Source: Rhodospirillum rubrum ATCC 11170
Lineage (GTDB): Bacteria; Pseudomonadota; Alphaproteobacteria; Rhodospirillales; Rhodospirillaceae
Reading direction: 5' to 3'
Length of the DNA stretch: 64,000 nt
NCBI RefSeq assembly: GCF_000013085.1
Contig: NC_007643.1
Coordinates: 3,998,501-4,062,500, forward strand
Of this stretch, positions 50,267 to 59,319 are shown piece after piece. How positions within the stretch are numbered: position 1 is the stretch's first letter; each line of letters starts with the position of its first letter. The notes beneath the pieces were generated by a model. It did not search any database. It saw only the letters and a program-made list of their open reading frames with translations, and had not been told where the DNA came from. The position numbers and the translations under genes are program-made.

Positions 50267-50303
50267 AAACGGCGGCGGTTGGTGAATGGCCGCTGACGGC
50301 GGC
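50267..50303. repeat. Direct repeat between rcoM and cowN
   Basis: ACGGCGGCGG occurs at 50267-50276 and again at 50294-50303, a 27-bp period, 62-98 bp before the cowN start. LytTR proteins bind direct repeats, so it is a candidate RcoM site, but the motif is low in complexity and GC-rich and may be chance. Confidence 0.35.
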
Positions 50304-50364
50304 GGGGAGGATGGTCATTCTCATCCTCGCACCCAGTTTCTCTTCAGCGATTTCGGGGGATATC

Positions 50365-50670
50365 ATGACCATGGACGGACCGGCCCACATGCCCCGGCGC
50401 TATGTGACCTTCCAGGGCGTCAATGTGGAAGGCCTCAGCCAGCAATTGATCGCGCGCATCTTGTTCCATGTCGCCGATCCGGCCAAAAGCAACGCCTTTT
50501 GGGAGCACTTCAAGGCCAAGCTCGCCGATGCCGACAAGACCCTGGCGCGCACCGCCGACAGCCTATGCCTGCTGTGCGGCGCCATCGGCTATATCGACGA
50601 GTTGTTCGAAGACAATGACGACGAGGAGGGGCTGACCATCCTGCGTCGCCTGGAAGACGAACTCTGCTGA
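50365..50670 (+). CDS. cowN: CowN, protects N2 fixation from carbon monoxide
   Basis: The 101-residue acidic cytoplasmic protein reads YVTFQGVNVEGLSQQLIARI, then ILFHVADPAKSNAFWEHFKA, a Cys pair LCLLCG and an acidic end (DELFEDNDDEEGLTILRRLE). This matches CowN as I remember it: a small protein that lets R. rubrum grow on N2 in the presence of CO by relieving nitrogenase inhibition, and is under CO-sensing control. ATG 50365 follows GGGGGA by 4 bp; an ATG six bases on is an alternative. It follows rcoM by 122 bp. Confidence 0.88.
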   Translation: MTMDGPAHMPRRYVTFQGVNVEGLSQQLIARILFHVADPAKSNAFWEHFKAKLADADKTLARTADSLCLLCGAIGYIDELFEDNDDEEGLTILRRLEDELC

Positions 50671-50686
50671 CCCGCACCTTGTCGGC

Positions 50687-51973
50687 TTAGGGTTTTTCCA
50701 TCGCCACCCGGCCGATCGGCGTCTGGCGCGGTCCGCGACCGATGAAGACGACCAGCACCACGGCAATCAGACAGAGCAGACCGGCCGAGAAGAAGGCGCC
50801 GTCATAGACGCCGCTCGCCGTGCGCAGGGCGCCGGCCGCCCAGGCGGCGGTGGCGGCGCCGATCTGGTGGGCGGCGGCGATCCAGCCGAACATCAAGGCG
50901 GCGTTGCCTTCGCCGAAGGCCTGTCCGGCCAGCCGCACGGTGGGCGGAACGGTGGCGATCCAATCCAGGCCGTAGAACACCGCGAACAGCGACAGGCCAT
51001 AGACATCCAGGTCGAAGGCATAGGGCAGGAACAGCAACGACACCCCGCGCAGGCCATAATACCAGATCAGCAGCACGCGGCTGTCATAGCGATCGGTCAG
51101 CCAGCCCGAGGCGGTGGTGCCCACCAGATCGCAGAGCCCCATCAGGGCGAGCAGGCCGGCGGCGGCGACCTCGGGAATGCCCTGATCAAAACAGGCGGCG
51201 ATCATATGGGTGCCGACCAGACCATTGGTCGAGGCGCCGCAAATAAAGAAGGTGCCTGAGAGCAGCCAGAAATCCCGCGAGCGCAAGCCCAAGGCCAGGG
51301 CGCTGGTCGCCCGGCGCAGCGGATTGATCGGCACGCCGGGCGGCGGCTCCAGGGTGGTTTCGCCGTAGCGGGGCAGACCCAGATCGCCGGGCCGATCGCG
51401 CAGCAAAAGCCCGGCCAACGGCACCAACAGCAGGGCGGCGCCGGCCACCACCAGCGCCATCGTCCGCCAGCCCTGATCGACGCTGATATGGGCGAGAATG
51501 GGCAGGAAGATAAGCTGGCCGGTGGCGCTGGACGCGGTCAGCAGGCCAAGCACCAAACCGCGCCGCTTGCCAAACCAGCGTCCGGCCACCGTAGCGCCCA
51601 GCACCAGGGCGATCATCCCGCTTCCCGATCCGACCACCAGCCCCCACAACACGACCATATGCCAGGGCTTGCTCATCAGCGTCGTCAGCGCCACCCCGCC
51701 GGCCAGAACCAGCAGGGCGCCAACCACGCTGCGACGCAGACCGAAGCGCTCCATCACCGCCACGGCGAAGGGGCCGATCATGCCAAACAGGAAGATATTG
51801 ACGGCGATGGCGGTGCTGATCGTCGCCGTCGACCAGCCGAAGTCCCGCTCGAGCGGCACGATCAGGATGCCCGGCGTCGCCCGGATCCCCGCGCCGACTA
51901 GCAAGACGAGAAAGGTGACGGCGGCGACGATCCAGGCGTAGTGCAGACCGGCGGGCGGGCGTTTGGTCGGCAT
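50687..51973 (-). CDS. MFS transporter (monocarboxylate/oxalate-formate type)
   Basis: The 428-residue protein has 12 hydrophobic segments. It starts LHYAWIVAAVTFLVLLVGAG, then RATPGILIVPLERDFGWSTA, a pattern seen in MFS carriers of the oxalate/formate and monocarboxylate type. The substrate is unknown. ATG 51973 was chosen because upstream codons lie in the neighbouring panE-like gene. It lies 43 bp after the panE-like gene on the same strand, so they may be co-transcribed. Confidence 0.88.
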   Translation of the reverse strand: MPTKRPPAGLHYAWIVAAVTFLVLLVGAGIRATPGILIVPLERDFGWSTATISTAIAVNIFLFGMIGPFAVAVMERFGLRRSVVGALLVLAGGVALTTLMSKPWHMVVLWGLVVGSGSGMIALVLGATVAGRWFGKRRGLVLGLLTASSATGQLIFLPILAHISVDQGWRTMALVVAGAALLLVPLAGLLLRDRPGDLGLPRYGETTLEPPPGVPINPLRRATSALALGLRSRDFWLLSGTFFICGASTNGLVGTHMIAACFDQGIPEVAAAGLLALMGLCDLVGTTASGWLTDRYDSRVLLIWYYGLRGVSLLFLPYAFDLDVYGLSLFAVFYGLDWIATVPPTVRLAGQAFGEGNAALMFGWIAAAHQIGAATAAWAAGALRTASGVYDGAFFSAGLLCLIAVVLVVFIGRGPRQTPIGRVAMEKP

Positions 51974-52016
51974 CGGCGCTCTCCGCCCGGCCGCTTTGGC
52001 TGGGCATAGGGGGGGA

Positions 52017-52934
52017 TCAGGATTGGCGGGCGCGGCGCGCTTCATAGGCGCGCAGATGGGCATGGGCGAGACGAAGCAGCGGCGCTGGACGATCGCCGGC
52101 CCGGCGCAGCATCTCGCCCTGGATGGCGTCGGCCTCCACCGGCCCGCCGCGCTCGATATCACGCAGCATCGAGGCCATGATCGGCGAGGTCGCGTCGGTA
52201 AGTTGGTCGCGGGCCCGCTTGCGCGCCGCCTCGCCCGGCGGATGACCGTTATCGCTGGCGATCGCCTCGCATTCCGCCAACAGGCCAAGCGTCACATCGC
52301 CGGCGCCGGCGCCGATGATATCGCCGATGGCGGCGCGCATCAGGCAGGTGGCGCTGGCCGTCGTGGCGATGAACACCCATTTCTCCCACATTTCCTGAAC
52401 GATATCGTCGCTGACCGCGAAGTCGAAGCCGGCCCCGCCCAGCATCGCGCCGATCGCCCGCACGCGTTCGGACGGGCCGCCGGCGATCTCGCCCAGGCGC
52501 AGAACATCGGCCTGATTGAAGTGAGCGATGCCGCCCTCGCCATCAAGGGTGACCGAAATCAGGCAATAGCCACCCAGCACCCGTTCCGCCCCGAAGCGGG
52601 CGCGTAAAGTATCAAGATGACCAAAGCCGTTGAGCAGCGGCACGATGACGGTTTCGCGCCCGACCGCCGGGGCGATGGTGTCGATGGCGTTCTCCAGGTC
52701 ATAGGCCTTGCACGACACCATGACCACATCATAGGTCCCGGTCAGGGTTTGGCTGGTGACCAGCGGCGGCGCCGGCAGGGCGAGATCACCGCGCGGGCTG
52801 ATGATCCTCAGCCCTTGGGCCAGCCGGGCGGCGCGGGCCGGGCGAACCAGAAAAGTGACATCGCGGCCGGCGGCCAGCAGCCGTCCGCCGAAATAGCCAC
52901 CAATGCCCCCCGCACCCAGAATAAGACAGCGCAT
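52017..52934 (-). CDS. Ketopantoate reductase family protein (PanE-like)
   Basis: The 305-residue protein has the Rossmann motif LGAGGIGGYFGGRL at the very start, the conserved SCKAYDLE (catalytic Lys), PLLNGFGHLD and a C-terminal domain with MWEKWVFIATTASATCLMRA. PanE reduces 2-dehydropantoate to pantoate with NADPH for coenzyme A synthesis, but many paralogues act on other 2-oxoacids. Start ATG 52934; GTG 52937 is possible. It lies next to a MarR gene on the same strand. Confidence 0.88.
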   Translation of the reverse strand: MRCLILGAGGIGGYFGGRLLAAGRDVTFLVRPARAARLAQGLRIISPRGDLALPAPPLVTSQTLTGTYDVVMVSCKAYDLENAIDTIAPAVGRETVIVPLLNGFGHLDTLRARFGAERVLGGYCLISVTLDGEGGIAHFNQADVLRLGEIAGGPSERVRAIGAMLGGAGFDFAVSDDIVQEMWEKWVFIATTASATCLMRAAIGDIIGAGAGDVTLGLLAECEAIASDNGHPPGEAARKRARDQLTDATSPIMASMLRDIERGGPVEADAIQGEMLRRAGDRPAPLLRLAHAHLRAYEARRARQS

Positions 52935-52966
52935 CACGGTCTCCGTTTGTGAAAAAAAAGCCATGG

Positions 52967-53458
52967 TTAGGAAACGGCCGCCGAGGACGGGGCCGCAGGA
53001 GGGGGCCGAGGACAGGGGCCGAGATCGGTTTGCGCCAAGCCTGTCAGCAGGGCGCGCAGGGTCGCCAGCGCCTCGGCGCCAAAGACCGCCTCGATCCGGG
53101 TCTGGGCTTCTTGCCAGAGCGGCCGGGCCTGGGCCAACAAGGCGGCGCCGGCCGGGGTCAAGGCCAGCAGACGGGAGCGGCGATCGCTTTTGGAAATGCT
53201 CACCCCGATCAGTTCCCGACGCTCGAGCGGCCGCAGCAGATGGCCGAGGGTCGACCGGTCCATGACCAGGGCGTCGGCCAGAACGTGTTGGGGACAGGGC
53301 GCCAGACGGGCGAGACGGGCGAGCAGGGCGTATTGATTGACGCCCAATCCCGAGGGGGCGAGCATGGCGTCATAGAAGCGGCTGACGTGGCGGGTCGCCT
53401 GACGCAACGACGCGCAGGTACAGACGCTTTCCGATGCCCCCGCCATAGCCATAGCCAT
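52967..53458 (-). CDS. MarR-family transcriptional regulator
   Basis: The 163-residue protein has a MarR winged-helix core (LGVNQYALLARLARLAPCPQ, HVLADALVMDRSTLGHLLRP, LIGVSISKSDRRSRLLALT). Three in-frame ATG codons alternate with GCT codons at 53458, 53452 and 53446; a GGGGAGGGGGA run immediately before them could serve any. Two Cys residues (CTCASL) near the N-terminus could be a redox switch, but this is a guess. It heads a minus-strand group with panE-like and MFS genes, and a 22-bp palindrome lies 40 bp upstream of its start. Confidence 0.88.
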   Translation of the reverse strand: MAMAMAGASESVCTCASLRQATRHVSRFYDAMLAPSGLGVNQYALLARLARLAPCPQHVLADALVMDRSTLGHLLRPLERRELIGVSISKSDRRSRLLALTPAGAALLAQARPLWQEAQTRIEAVFGAEALATLRALLTGLAQTDLGPCPRPPPAAPSSAAVS

Positions 53459-53490
53459 TCCCCCTCCCCATTTCCTCTCCCAAGGCGAGA

Positions 53491-53526
53491 GTCCAGCATT
53501 AGGGGCAATTGCCCCTAATGTCCAGC
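53491..53526. promoter_or_regulatory. 22-bp perfect palindrome flanked by 7-bp direct repeats
   Basis: ATTAGGGGCAA followed by its exact reverse complement TTGCCCCTAAT forms a perfect 22-bp palindrome at 53498-53519. GTCCAGC flanks it on both sides in the same orientation (53491-53497 and 53520-53526). It lies 40 bp upstream of the MarR start and 44 bp beyond the stop of the AI-2E-type gene. An autoregulatory MarR operator is the simplest reading. Confidence 0.65.
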
Positions 53527-53562
53527 GCTCGCTGAGGAGGGGGGAGGGGGCGGCACTGGGGC

Positions 53563-54669
53563 CTATGCGCCGTCCTTGACCTGATCGGAAAACGGCCGGC
53601 GGGCCGAGAGGAACTCGCCGACCACGGCCAGTCCTTCGAAATGGGAACACACGACCTTGACGACGACCAGCAGCGGCACGGCGATCAGGGCGCCGACGAT
53701 CCCCCAGAGCCACGCCCAGAACAACACGGCCAGCATCACCGACAAGGCGTTGAGCTCCAGCCGGCGGCCGACGATCGCTGGGGTAAGGAACTGCCCCTCG
53801 ACCGAGGTCACCGCCAGATAGCTAAGCGGCGGGATCAGGGCTTGGCCCAGGGAATCGAAGGTGACGAAGGACACCAGGGCGACCAGGGAAATACCGATCA
53901 TCGAGCCGATATAGGGCAGGAAGTTAAGCACCATGGCCATGCCGCCCCACAGGAAGGCGTTGGGCATCCCCGCCAGCCACAGGGCGCAGCCGACGGCCAC
54001 GCCCAGACCGGCGTTGATCATCGCCACGGTCAGCAGATAGGACGACACCTCGGTCTCGATATCGCGCACGACGCGGAGCACGCGCAGCTTGTCGCGAAAC
54101 AGCGGCATCACGTGAACGATCTTCTCGGTGAACATGCTGCCCGAGGCCAGGAAGAACAGGGTGATGACGATGGTCACGCCAAAGGTGGTGAAGCCCGAGG
54201 CCAGACTATCGGCGGCTTTGACCAGCAGACCGGGCTGGGCCATCACCACGCGATCGGTATTGTCCTTGGACGAGGTATCGGCCGCCTCTTCGACCTGACG
54301 GCTGGCATCGAGCACCACATCGAAGGATTCGCGCAAAGACGACAGCTTGTGGGCGATGCGCTTGCCGATCGAGGGCGCATCCTCGAGCCACGTCGCCACC
54401 GGACCGCTGATCGTGAAGCCGATCAGCAGCATGCCGGCGGCGAAGCCCAGGGTGACCACCACCGCCGCCACCCCCTCGGGCACCTTGCGCCGGCGCAGCA
54501 GGCGGACGATCGGACTCAGCATCAGGGCGAGCAGCAAGGCGAGAACGATCGGCATCAGCACGTCGCGGCCGAAGTACAAAAAGACCAGCAGCATCATGGC
54601 GAACAGGCCGGTCAACAGCCAGCGGACCGTTGTCAGTTGTTGGCGAAGGGTCAAAGGGGGGGGCTCCAC
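53563..54669 (-). CDS. AI-2E family transporter (PerM/TqsA-like)
   Basis: The 368-residue membrane protein has the seven-to-eight-helix AI-2E exporter pattern: two helix pairs near the N-terminus (VLMPIVLALLLALMLSPIVR), a soluble insert, then FLWGGMAMVLNFLPYIGSMI and the C-terminal PAIVGRRLELNALSVMLAVL. Family members export autoinducer or act as Na+/H+-linked carriers; the substrate is unclear. I start it at GTG 54669; the first ATG is far upstream (55014) and has no support. Divergent from rpmI. Confidence 0.85.
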   Translation of the reverse strand: MEPPPLTLRQQLTTVRWLLTGLFAMMLLVFLYFGRDVLMPIVLALLLALMLSPIVRLLRRRKVPEGVAAVVVTLGFAAGMLLIGFTISGPVATWLEDAPSIGKRIAHKLSSLRESFDVVLDASRQVEEAADTSSKDNTDRVVMAQPGLLVKAADSLASGFTTFGVTIVITLFFLASGSMFTEKIVHVMPLFRDKLRVLRVVRDIETEVSSYLLTVAMINAGLGVAVGCALWLAGMPNAFLWGGMAMVLNFLPYIGSMIGISLVALVSFVTFDSLGQALIPPLSYLAVTSVEGQFLTPAIVGRRLELNALSVMLAVLFWAWLWGIVGALIAVPLLVVVKVVCSHFEGLAVVGEFLSARRPFSDQVKDGA

Positions 54670-54940
54670 TGTGGCCGAACCCCTGCGGTGCGGCCACGCC
54701 ACAAACGATAGCCAAGCCCCTTGGTTGCGCCAGCTCCGGCGTCTTGCTTGCGCCCCGTCCGGCGAAGGATCAGGACTCCTGTTGCGCCCCGCGGCGCGGT
54801 TCTGTATAACCCCTGCTTCCGTGAAATCCGGGCGGCGCGGCTGTGGGCCCTTTTCGGCCCCGGGCATGCCCAGTCGCCCTTCAAGACAACCAGCCGTTCG
54901 CCCGCTTGCGGGCGCTCTTCGGCGGACAAAGGAACCCGAA

Positions 54941-55138
54941 ATGCCCAAGTTGAAAACCAAGAGCGCGGTGAAGAAGCGCTTCAGCCTGACCGGTACCGGC
55001 AAGATCAAGGTCAAGGTCGCTTACAAGAGCCATCTGCTTTCCAACAAGGGAACGAAGATGAAGCGCCAGGCGCGCGGCACCTTCATCCTCTGCGACGCGG
55101 ATCAGCGCATCGTGAAGAAGTTCATGCCTTACGGCTGA
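54941..55138 (+). CDS. rpmI: 50S ribosomal protein L35
   Basis: The 65-residue basic protein MPKLKTKSAVKKRFSLTGTG, with KVAYKSHLLSNKGTKMKRQA and ending KKFMPYG, is full-length L35 of the large ribosomal subunit. ATG 54941 follows AAAGGA by 8 bp. It heads the rpmI-rplT-pheS-pheT cluster. In this organism infC is not directly upstream but 38 kb away in the window. Confidence 0.98.
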   Translation: MPKLKTKSAVKKRFSLTGTGKIKVKVAYKSHLLSNKGTKMKRQARGTFILCDADQRIVKKFMPYG

Positions 55139-55192
55139 TCGCCGTTCTTCTGGCATAAACACCGACGATAGCACGACCCGAGAGGCTTTCCC

Positions 55193-55570
55193 ATGTCCCG
55201 CGCAACAAACGCCAAGACCAACCACGCCCGCCATAAGAAGGTCCTCGACCTTGCGAAGGGCTACCGTGGCCGTAATTCCACGAACTTCCGCATCGCGATC
55301 GAAAAGGTCGAGAAGGGCCTTCAGTACGCCTATCGCGACCGTCGCGCCAAGAAGCGCAATTTCCGCTCGTTGTGGATCCAGCGCATCAACGCCGGCGCCC
55401 GCGAACAGGGCCTGACCTACAGCCAGTTCATCAACGGCCTGATCCGCGCCGGCATCGAACTCGATCGCAAGATCCTGGCCGACCTCGCGGTCACCGAGCC
55501 GGCGGCTTTCGCCAGCCTCGTGGCCCAGGCCAAGGCGGCGCTCGACACGACGGCCGAACAGGCGGCTTGA
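55193..55570 (+). CDS. rplT: 50S ribosomal protein L20
   Basis: The 125-residue protein has the L20 hallmark [20 protein letters not shown], with [20 protein letters not shown] and [11 protein letters not shown]. It binds 23S rRNA early in assembly. It is slightly longer than the usual 118-119, with a short Ala-rich end ([10 protein letters not shown]). It lies 54 bp after rpmI in the same operon. Confidence 0.98.
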   Translation: MSRATNAKTNHARHKKVLDLAKGYRGRNSTNFRIAIEKVEKGLQYAYRDRRAKKRNFRSLWIQRINAGAREQGLTYSQFINGLIRAGIELDRKILADLAVTEPAAFASLVAQAKAALDTTAEQAA

Positions 55571-55617
55571 TTCGATCCCGGATCGTTCCGGGAATGGATC
55601 AGTTACGCTAACGGACC

Positions 55618-55652
55618 AAACGGGGGTCGCCACGGGGCGGCCCCCGTTTTTC
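55618..55652 (+). terminator. Terminator or attenuator between rplT and pheS
   Basis: ACGGGGGTCGCC (55620-55631) pairs with GGCGGCCCCCGT (55636-55647, one G-U pair), followed by TTTTCTT. It lies 48 bp after rplT and about 85 bp before pheS. It either ends the ribosomal operon or attenuates pheST. The leader before it codes for no Phe-rich peptide; the only short frame visible is five codons without Phe (MDQLR). Confidence 0.88.
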
Positions 55653-55734
55653 TTGCGCCCGCGTCCGGCGGCCGTTCCCCGGGAGCGGACCATCGGGGGT
55701 GGGACGGCACCAGGACAGGACCAGGACAGACGTC

Positions 55735-56811
55735 ATGGATAATGTGGAAGACCTGCGCGGCACCCTGCTTTCCGCCGTCGCCGAGGCCGGGGATCTGGAC
55801 GCGCTCGACGCCATCCGGGTTTCCGCCCTGGGCAAGAAGGGCCAGATCACCGGGCTGATGAAAACCCTGGGCGCCATGGATCCCGAGGCCCGCAAGGCCG
55901 CCGGTCAGGCGCTCAATCTGGTCAAGGACGAGATCGCCGCCGCCCTTGACGCCCGCAAGGCCGATCTCGCCGCCGCCGCCCTTGAAGCCAAGCTGGCCCG
56001 CGAGCGCCTTGATGTCTCGCTGGCCCCGGCCCCCGAGGCGACCGGCGCCATCCATCCGATCAGCCAGACCTGGGAAGAGGTGGTCGCTATCTTCGCCCAG
56101 ATGGGCTTCGAGGTGGCCGAGGGCCCCGAGATCGAGGATGATTTCCATAATTTCACGGCGCTGAATTTTCCGCCCGGCCATCCGGCGCGCGCCATGCACG
56201 ACACCTTTTTCCTGCCGACCCGCGAAGACGGCAGCCGCCACCTGCTGCGCACCCATACCTCGCCGGTGCAGATCCGCACGATGATGGGCCGCAAGCCGCC
56301 GATCCGCATCCTGGCGCCCGGCCGTACCTACCGCTGCGATTCCGACATGACGCACACGCCGATGTTCCACCAGTTCGAAGGGCTGGTCATCGACAAGGCG
56401 ACCCATTTCGGCCATTTGAAAGGCTGTCTGCACGAATTCGTCCGCGCCTATTTCGAGGTCGACGATCTGCCGATGCGCTTCCGCCCCAGCTTCTTCCCCT
56501 TCACCGAGCCCTCGGCCGAGGTCGATATCGGCTGTTCGCGCAAGGGCGGCGCGTTGAAGATCGGCGCGGGCGACTCGTGGCTGGAGATTCTCGGCTGCGG
56601 CATGGTCCATCCCAATGTGCTGACCGCCTGCGGCCTTGATCCCGAGGAGTATCAGGGCTTCGCCTTCGGCATGGGCCTGGAGCGCATCGCCATGCTGAAA
56701 TACGGCATCCCCGATCTGCGGACCTTCTTCGAGTCCGATCTGCGCTGGCTGCGCCATTACGGCTTCGCCGCGCTTGATCTTCCCACCCTGCACGGAGGGC
56801 TGTCGCGATGA
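55735..56811 (+). CDS. pheS: Phenylalanyl-tRNA synthetase alpha subunit
   Basis: The 358-residue class II catalytic subunit has an N-terminal coiled coil (tRNA contact), then [20 protein letters not shown], motif 2 HQFEGLVID with RIMAPG-like [20 protein letters not shown], and motif 3 [17 protein letters not shown]. Start ATG 55735 (MDNVEDLRG). The next gene begins at its stop codon (ATGA overlap), giving translational coupling to pheT. Confidence 0.98.
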   Translation: MDNVEDLRGTLLSAVAEAGDLDALDAIRVSALGKKGQITGLMKTLGAMDPEARKAAGQALNLVKDEIAAALDARKADLAAAALEAKLARERLDVSLAPAPEATGAIHPISQTWEEVVAIFAQMGFEVAEGPEIEDDFHNFTALNFPPGHPARAMHDTFFLPTREDGSRHLLRTHTSPVQIRTMMGRKPPIRILAPGRTYRCDSDMTHTPMFHQFEGLVIDKATHFGHLKGCLHEFVRAYFEVDDLPMRFRPSFFPFTEPSAEVDIGCSRKGGALKIGAGDSWLEILGCGMVHPNVLTACGLDPEEYQGFAFGMGLERIAMLKYGIPDLRTFFESDLRWLRHYGFAALDLPTLHGGLSR

Positions 56812-59210
56812 AGTTCACCATCGGCTGGCTCAAGGACCACCTCGACACCCAGGCCAGCGTGGCCGATATCGCCGAAAAGCTGACGGCGCTCGGCCTGGAG
56901 GTCGACGCCATCGAAGACCCGACAGCGGCGCTGGCGCCCTTTGTCGTCGGCCATGTCATCGAAGCCGGCCCCCATCCCGATGCCGACCGGCTGAAGCTCT
57001 GCCGGGTCGATAGCGGGACGGATATTTTGCAGATCGTCTGCGGCGCCCCCAACGCCCGCACCGGCCTGAAGGTGGCCCTGGCCCTGCCCGGCGCCGTCAT
57101 CCCGGCCACCGGCGATGTGCTGAAGAAGGGCAAGATCCGCGGCATCGAAAGCCAGGGCATGATGTGCTCGACCCGCGAATTGGGCCTGGGCGAGGATCAC
57201 GACGGCATCATCGAACTGCCCGCCGACACCCCCGTCGGCGTGCCGCTGGTCGATGTGCTGGCCCTTGATCCGGTGATCGACATCGCCATCACCCCCAACC
57301 GCGCCGACGCCCTGGGCGTGCGCGGCATCGCCCGCGATCTGGCCGCCGGCGGCCTGGGCGGGGTGATCGCCGACACGCTCACGGCGATCCCCGGCCGCTT
57401 CCCCAGCCCGATCGGCGTGGCGATCGACCCGGAAACTCTGGCCAGCGGCGCCTGTAGCCACTATGTCGGGCGGTACTTCCGGGGCGTGCGCAACGGCGAA
57501 AGCCCGGCTTGGCTCAAGGACCGGCTGAACGCCATCGGCGTGCGGCCGATCAGCCTGCTGGTCGATATCACCAATTACGTCACCTTCGACCGCGCCCGGC
57601 CGCTGCATGTCTTCGATGCCGACAAGCTGACCGGTACGACGATCACCGCCCGGCCGGCGCGCCAGGGCGAAATCCTGCGCGCCCTTGATGGCCGCAGCTA
57701 CACGCTTGACGCCCCGGTGGTCGCCATCGCCGATGGCGCCGGTCCCCAGGGGTTGGGCGGCATCATGGGCGGCGAGGACACGGGCGTTGACGAAAACACC
57801 GTCAATGTTTTCCTGGAATCCGCCCTGTTCGATCCGGCCAATACCGCCGCCGCCGGGCGCTTCCTCGGCATCGACTCCGACGCCCGCTATCGGTTCGAGC
57901 GCGGCGTCGATCCCGAAAGCTGCCTGCTGGGCGCCGAGTTGGCGACGCGGATGATCCTTGATCTGTGCGGCGGCGAGGCTAGCGAGCTGGTGATCGCCGG
58001 CGCCCCGCCGGTTTGGCGGCGCACCATCGCCCTGCGTCCGGCCCGCGTCGCCCGCCTGGGCGGCGTCGCCGTCGAGCGCGCCGAGATGGTGGCGAAACTG
58101 CGCGCCCTGGGCTGCACGGTCGAAGACGACGGCGCCGAGGCCCTGCGGGTCGACCCGCCGTCGTGGCGGGTCGATATCGGCGCCGAACATGATCTGATCG
58201 AGGAAGTCGTGCGCCTGCACGGCTTCGATCTGGTCCCGGCCGTGCCGTTGCCCCGCGATCCGATGCCCAAGGCCGTGCTCACCCCCGGCCAACGGCGGAT
58301 GATCACCGTGAAGCGCACCCTGGCGACGCGCGGCATGCTTGAAGCGGTGACCTGGTCGTTCCTGCCGCGCGCCGTGGCCAAAGGCTTTGGCGGTGGCCAG
58401 GACGCCTTGGTGCTGGCCAATCCGATCAGCAGCGATCTCGACGCCATGCGGCCGTCGATCCTGCCCAATCTGATTGCCGCCGCCGGCCGCAACGCCGCGC
58501 GCGGCTATGGCGACCTCGGGCTGTTCGAGGTTGGTCCGCGCTTCCATGGCGGCGAGCCCGGCCAGCAGACCCTGGTGGCCGCCGGCCTGCGCGCCGGCAA
58601 GATCGCCCCCCGCCATTGGTCGCGGCCGGCGCGCGATGCCGATCTGTATGACATCAAGGCCGATGTGCTGGCCGCGATCGAGGCCGCCGGCGCGCCGACG
58701 GCTTCGCTTCAAGTCAGCGCCGACGCCCCGGCGTGGTTCCATCCCGGACGGTCGGGGCAGATCCGCCTGGGCCGCACCGTGCTCGCGGCCTTCGGCGAGA
58801 TCCATCCGGCGGCCTTGGCCCTGCTCGACGTCAAGGGGCCGATGGTCGGCTTCGAGCTTGATCTTGATGCCCTGCCCTTGCCCAAGGGCCGGCCGAGCAA
58901 GACCCGGCCGCCGCTGACGCTGTCGCCCTTCCAGCCCGTCGCCCGCGACTTCGCCTTCGTCGTCGAGGCCGGGGTCGCCGGTGACGCGGTGATCAAGGCG
59001 GCGCGCGGCGCCGATAAGGCCTTGATCACCGACGTGGTGATCTTCGACGTCTACCAAGGCGATCGCCTGGAAGCCGGGCGCAAATCCCTGGCCCTGTCGG
59101 TCACCTTGCAGCCCACCGACCATACCCTGTCGGACGAGGAGATCGAGGCGGTCTCGGCGCGCATCGTCGGCGCCGTCACCAAGCTGACCGGCGGCAGCCT
59201 GCGCAGCTAA
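56808..59210 (+). CDS. pheT: Phenylalanyl-tRNA synthetase beta subunit
   Basis: The 800-residue beta subunit starts [20 protein letters not shown]. It has the EMAP-like tRNA-binding domain (about 40-150; [20 protein letters not shown]), a B3/B4 editing domain ([20 protein letters not shown]), the B5 domain, a catalytic-like domain and the C-terminal FDX-ACB anticodon-binding domain ([17 protein letters not shown]). It forms the alpha2-beta2 enzyme with PheS. Confidence 0.98.
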   Translation: MKFTIGWLKDHLDTQASVADIAEKLTALGLEVDAIEDPTAALAPFVVGHVIEAGPHPDADRLKLCRVDSGTDILQIVCGAPNARTGLKVALALPGAVIPATGDVLKKGKIRGIESQGMMCSTRELGLGEDHDGIIELPADTPVGVPLVDVLALDPVIDIAITPNRADALGVRGIARDLAAGGLGGVIADTLTAIPGRFPSPIGVAIDPETLASGACSHYVGRYFRGVRNGESPAWLKDRLNAIGVRPISLLVDITNYVTFDRARPLHVFDADKLTGTTITARPARQGEILRALDGRSYTLDAPVVAIADGAGPQGLGGIMGGEDTGVDENTVNVFLESALFDPANTAAAGRFLGIDSDARYRFERGVDPESCLLGAELATRMILDLCGGEASELVIAGAPPVWRRTIALRPARVARLGGVAVERAEMVAKLRALGCTVEDDGAEALRVDPPSWRVDIGAEHDLIEEVVRLHGFDLVPAVPLPRDPMPKAVLTPGQRRMITVKRTLATRGMLEAVTWSFLPRAVAKGFGGGQDALVLANPISSDLDAMRPSILPNLIAAAGRNAARGYGDLGLFEVGPRFHGGEPGQQTLVAAGLRAGKIAPRHWSRPARDADLYDIKADVLAAIEAAGAPTASLQVSADAPAWFHPGRSGQIRLGRTVLAAFGEIHPAALALLDVKGPMVGFELDLDALPLPKGRPSKTRPPLTLSPFQPVARDFAFVVEAGVAGDAVIKAARGADKALITDVVIFDVYQGDRLEAGRKSLALSVTLQPTDHTLSDEEIEAVSARIVGAVTKLTGGSLRS

Positions 59211-59243
59211 AACCAAGGAAGCACCCGGATCGGAGAGGCCCTT

Positions 59244-59286
59244 AGAGGGGTGTGGGTGACCTATGTCGCTCACACCCCTCTTGGAT
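59244..59286 (+). terminator. Intrinsic terminator of pheST
   Basis: AGAGGGGTGTG (59244-59254) pairs perfectly with CACACCCCTCT (59271-59281), with extra pairing possible inside the 16-base loop, followed by TGGATTTT. It starts 34 bp after the pheT stop. Confidence 0.85.
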
Positions 59287-59319
59287 TTTCACAGGGGAGC
59301 AAATCCCGAAGCGGCCTTT

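Noticed and set aside
50243-50364. CooA site or sigma54 promoter before cowN
   Set aside because: No TGTC-N-GACA-type dyad and no TGGCAC-N5-TTGC element is present.
55590-55620. Leader peptide for pheST attenuation
   Set aside because: The only short frame (ATG at about 55594, five codons) has no Phe codons.
56757-59273. Open frame of about 838 codons antisense to pheT
   Set aside because: Shadow of pheT for the same reasons.
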